This document shows, piece by piece, positions 48,516 through 50,585 of a DNA stretch of 50,585 bases. The position numbers and the translations under genes were made by a program. The DNA comes from Verrucomicrobiota bacterium (GTDB lineage: Bacteria; Verrucomicrobiota; Kiritimatiellia; JAKQHR01). Under the pieces are notes generated by a model. That model was given only the letters and a program-made list of their open reading frames with translations. It was not told where the DNA came from and searched no databases. The stretch is taken from assembly GCA_029557905.1 (NCBI GenBank), contig JAKQHR010000070.1:69613-120197 (forward strand), written 5' to 3'. The first letter of the stretch is position 1; the number at the start of each line of letters is the position of its first letter.

Positions 48516-50441
48516 ATGACAGCGCTGCTTTTGCTTCTTGTTTCGGCCGCTTTCCTTGGCGGAGCCGGTTTCTATTATTCACGTTTCCTTGCCCGAAGCT
48601 GGGGCGAAGATGCGGCCCGCAAGGCGCCGGCATTGGAACTCAATGATGGCCGAGACTATGTGCCTACCCCCACCCCGGTGGTGTTCGCCCATCACTTCGC
48701 GTCGATCGCCGGGGCAGGCCCCATTGTCGGTCCGGTGCTGGCCCTGTGTTTCGGCTGGGGGCCGGCTCTCCTGTGGGTGGTTGTCGGCGGGCTTCTCATT
48801 GGCGGAGTGCACGACTATCTCGCGGCGTTCATGTCCATCCGCCATCGCGGACAGTCTGTGGCCATGATTGCGCGCCGCCTGCTGGGCCGGGGCCCTTTCC
48901 TTGCCTTTATCCTGTTCCTCGTCATCATGCTCGGACTGGTCACGGCCGTTTTTCTCAACACGTCCGCCACCGCGCTCGTCAGCATGCTCGATCTGGGCCG
49001 AATGCAGCTTCCGGCCAACCAGACGCTGTTTCGAACCGTGGAAGTCGGCGGACAGCAGCAGGTCATAATCGGCGGCGTGGCCTCCATGAGCGTGATTGTC
49101 ATCACCTGCATGGCCCCGCTCCTGGGGTGGCTGTATATCAAAAAAAATGTGGCCGTATGGAAATGTTCTCTGCTGGCCATAGGCATTTGCGCGGTCAGCA
49201 TATTTGTGGGCGTGCACTATCCAGTGACCCTCTCAGGTGCAGCCTGGAAGATTACACTGGCGGTTTACACTCTGGTCGCCGCAGGTGTTCCTGTCTGGCT
49301 TTTCCTACAGAGCCGCGATTTCATCAATGTCCACATCCTGTATGCCGGGATGATCGCACTTTTTGCCGCCCTGATTGTGGCCTCCATCCGCGGCGGCTCA
49401 GTTTTCGGCCCGGAAGCTATCCCCGTTGCGGACACCGTGACCGGCACCGCCAAGCTGGGCGGGCTCTGGCCGGCCCTGTTCATTACCATTGCCTGCGGCG
49501 CCGTGAGCGGATTTCACAGCCTCTGCGCCGGAGGAACCACCTGCAAGCAGCTTAAGAGCGAAGGTGCCGCGCGGCAGATCGGCTACTGGGGCATGATTCT
49601 TGAAAGCCTCCTGGCCGTCATCGTGATTATCACCCTGCTGGTGGGAACCACCAAGGGTTTCTATCTCGATGATGTATTTCCGGCCGGGAAAGACAACAAC
49701 CCGGTACTGGGTTTCGCTTTTGCTGTCGGCCGGGTCGGGCACGCCGCATTCGGCCTTCCCATCGCAGCGGGCGCGCTGGCGGGCATGCTGCTTCTGGAAG
49801 GATTTGTCATCACCACGCTGGATACAGCCATCCGCCTGAACCGCTATCTGATCGAAGAGCTCTGGCTGGAGTTCTTTGGCCGCTTTGATGTTTTCGCCGG
49901 GCGGGATTCCTGCATCTATGCCGGAACGTCTGCTGAAATCACAGGAGGCGACGGAATCCCTGCCAGCATGGAACTGCCCCAGGAAAACCGTTTGGAATCC
50001 GTTCCAACCCGCGGGCTGCTGCGCCTGTTACTGCTGACACTCCGGCAATACTGGGTTAATTCCGGGCTCGCGGTGGCCCTGATGCTCTGGCTGGCCTTCA
50101 GCGGCGGCATTCTACAGCTCTGGAAGATATTTGCCACCAGCAATCAGCTTCTGGCCACGTTCGTGCTGGCCATCGGTTCCGTGTGGCTCATCCGCAACGG
50201 GAAAAAGGTCTGGTATGTGCTGCTGCCCGCGCTCTTCATGCTGGCCACCACCGGAGCAAGCCTGATCATTCTTCTGCGGAAATTCCTTCCCGGCCGGGCA
50301 GCGGACGGCACCGCTTTCGGAAATCCGACTCTGTTCGGTGCCGACATGGTACTGCTGGCACTGACGGCCTATCTGCTGGTGGCCGGAGTCATGGAAATCA
50401 TCCGCGCTCTGCGGAGCCGAAATCCGGCGCCCGCCGCATAA
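48516..50441 (+). CDS. cstA: Carbon starvation protein A family transporter
   Basis: 641 residues with about 16 membrane helices. Family marks: TPTPVVFAHHFASIAGAGPIVGPV near the start, GGVHDYLAAFMSIRHRGQS, GAVSGFHSLCAGGTTCKQL and the LLEGFVITTLDTAIRLNRYLIEE block. CstA takes up peptides or pyruvate on carbon limitation. ATG 48516 was chosen because GAGG lies 6 bp upstream; GTG 48510 is in frame too. No regulatory gene is adjacent; a tRNA-Lys end lies 9 bp downstream. Confidence 0.92.
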   Translation: MTALLLLLVSAAFLGGAGFYYSRFLARSWGEDAARKAPALELNDGRDYVPTPTPVVFAHHFASIAGAGPIVGPVLALCFGWGPALLWVVVGGLLIGGVHDYLAAFMSIRHRGQSVAMIARRLLGRGPFLAFILFLVIMLGLVTAVFLNTSATALVSMLDLGRMQLPANQTLFRTVEVGGQQQVIIGGVASMSVIVITCMAPLLGWLYIKKNVAVWKCSLLAIGICAVSIFVGVHYPVTLSGAAWKITLAVYTLVAAGVPVWLFLQSRDFINVHILYAGMIALFAALIVASIRGGSVFGPEAIPVADTVTGTAKLGGLWPALFITIACGAVSGFHSLCAGGTTCKQLKSEGAARQIGYWGMILESLLAVIVIITLLVGTTKGFYLDDVFPAGKDNNPVLGFAFAVGRVGHAAFGLPIAAGALAGMLLLEGFVITTLDTAIRLNRYLIEELWLEFFGRFDVFAGRDSCIYAGTSAEITGGDGIPASMELPQENRLESVPTRGLLRLLLLTLRQYWVNSGLAVALMLWLAFSGGILQLWKIFATSNQLLATFVLAIGSVWLIRNGKKVWYVLLPALFMLATTGASLIILLRKFLPGRAADGTAFGNPTLFGADMVLLALTAYLLVAGVMEIIRALRSRNPAPAA

Positions 50442-50450
50442 AGGAAAAAC

Positions 50451-50499
50451 TGGTAGAGGCGCAGGGACTCGAACCCTGGACCCGCTGATTAAGAGTCAA
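50451..50499 (-). pseudogene. 3' half of a tRNA-Lys(CUU) gene, 5' half missing
   Basis: On the minus strand the sequence from the anticodon stem to the CCA end is normal: loop CTCTTAA with anticodon CTT, T arm CAGGG-TTCGAGT-CCCTG, acceptor 3' strand CGCCTCT, A, CCA. The matching 5' acceptor strand (AGAGGCG) and D arm are absent in the 86 bases that follow to the window end. This fits the target duplication left by an element that integrated in the tRNA gene. A full tRNA outside the window would be its partner. Confidence 0.8.
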
Positions 50500-50585
50500 T
50501 AGCATGTGTGCATTTTATAGGCTATTTCCGATTGACTGTCTCAAAACTTGGTGTAATGTCTGGGGATATGTAGTCATATAAGGCA
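50500..50585. other. AT-rich sequence beyond the tRNA-Lys fragment
   Basis: The last 86 bases are visibly richer in A and T than the region to the left and hold no gene I can support. They are probably the end of the integrated element. Confidence 0.4.

Noticed and set aside
50451-50585. tRNA-Lys with a group I intron
   Set aside because: Homology continues through the anticodon loop into the 5' stem strand and then stops, as expected for an attachment core; cannot be fully excluded because the window ends here.

Overview
The window comes from a Gram-negative, GC-rich bacterial chromosome. Outer-membrane beta-barrel proteins ending in Phe, a TolC/RND efflux pump, lipoprotein signals and pilus ATPases show two membranes. 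The gene mix (AmmeMemoRadiSam trio, two PilB-type ATPases plus PilT, BtpA, CHASE2 cyclase, FecR-domain proteins, carbon-starvation transporter) would fit the PVC superphylum, perhaps Kiritimatiellota or Verrucomicrobiota. That placement is inference; no rRNA is present.

Left part (1-11 kb): a truncated coiled-coil exported protein preceded by three palindromes spaced exactly 31 bp; a divergent AmmeMemoRadiSam cluster (radical SAM on the minus strand, Memo-like and AMMECR1-like on the plus strand); a five-gene minus-strand type IV pilus/type II secretion operon (PilB-like, PilT, PilB-like, PilC, pseudopilin-like) with a good sigma-70 type promoter; and a STAS protein downstream of hisF. From 11 to 15.2 kb lies a single-polypeptide restriction-modification enzyme. 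It is bracketed by two related arrays of T-tracts repeated every ~10 bp (predicted bent DNA), by inverted short repeats, and has a pair of covarying REP-like hairpins on one side: the look of an acquired island.

Centre (15.2-25.7 kb): the most unusual region. A histidine kinase with an N-terminal cyclic-nucleotide-binding domain (with a methyltransferase behind it) is divergent from a five-gene row: Slam-like TPR/beta-barrel, FecR protein, second Slam-like barrel, second and much larger FecR protein, and a CHASE2-adenylate cyclase. I read this as a possible envelope-to-cAMP signalling and surface-display system, built by duplication of a barrel+FecR unit. The kinase is a candidate cAMP receiver.

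Right part (25.7-50.6 kb): phosphatidylserine synthase and decarboxylase, tRNA-Ala(CGC), a tetR-tolC-adaptor-RND efflux operon with a clear promoter/operator, a Na+/Ca2+ exchanger-type antiporter, a DnaQ-like exonuclease, a frameshifted acyl-CoA synthetase, thiI, an M50 protease, a TlpA-like protein without active-site cysteines, a GH13 amylase-type enzyme, btpA, typA, queF, yjbQ, an ECF sigma/anti-sigma/periplasmic-protein operon, and cstA. The window ends in the 3' half of a tRNA-Lys gene whose 5' half is missing. This looks like the attachment-site scar of an integrated element extending to the right.
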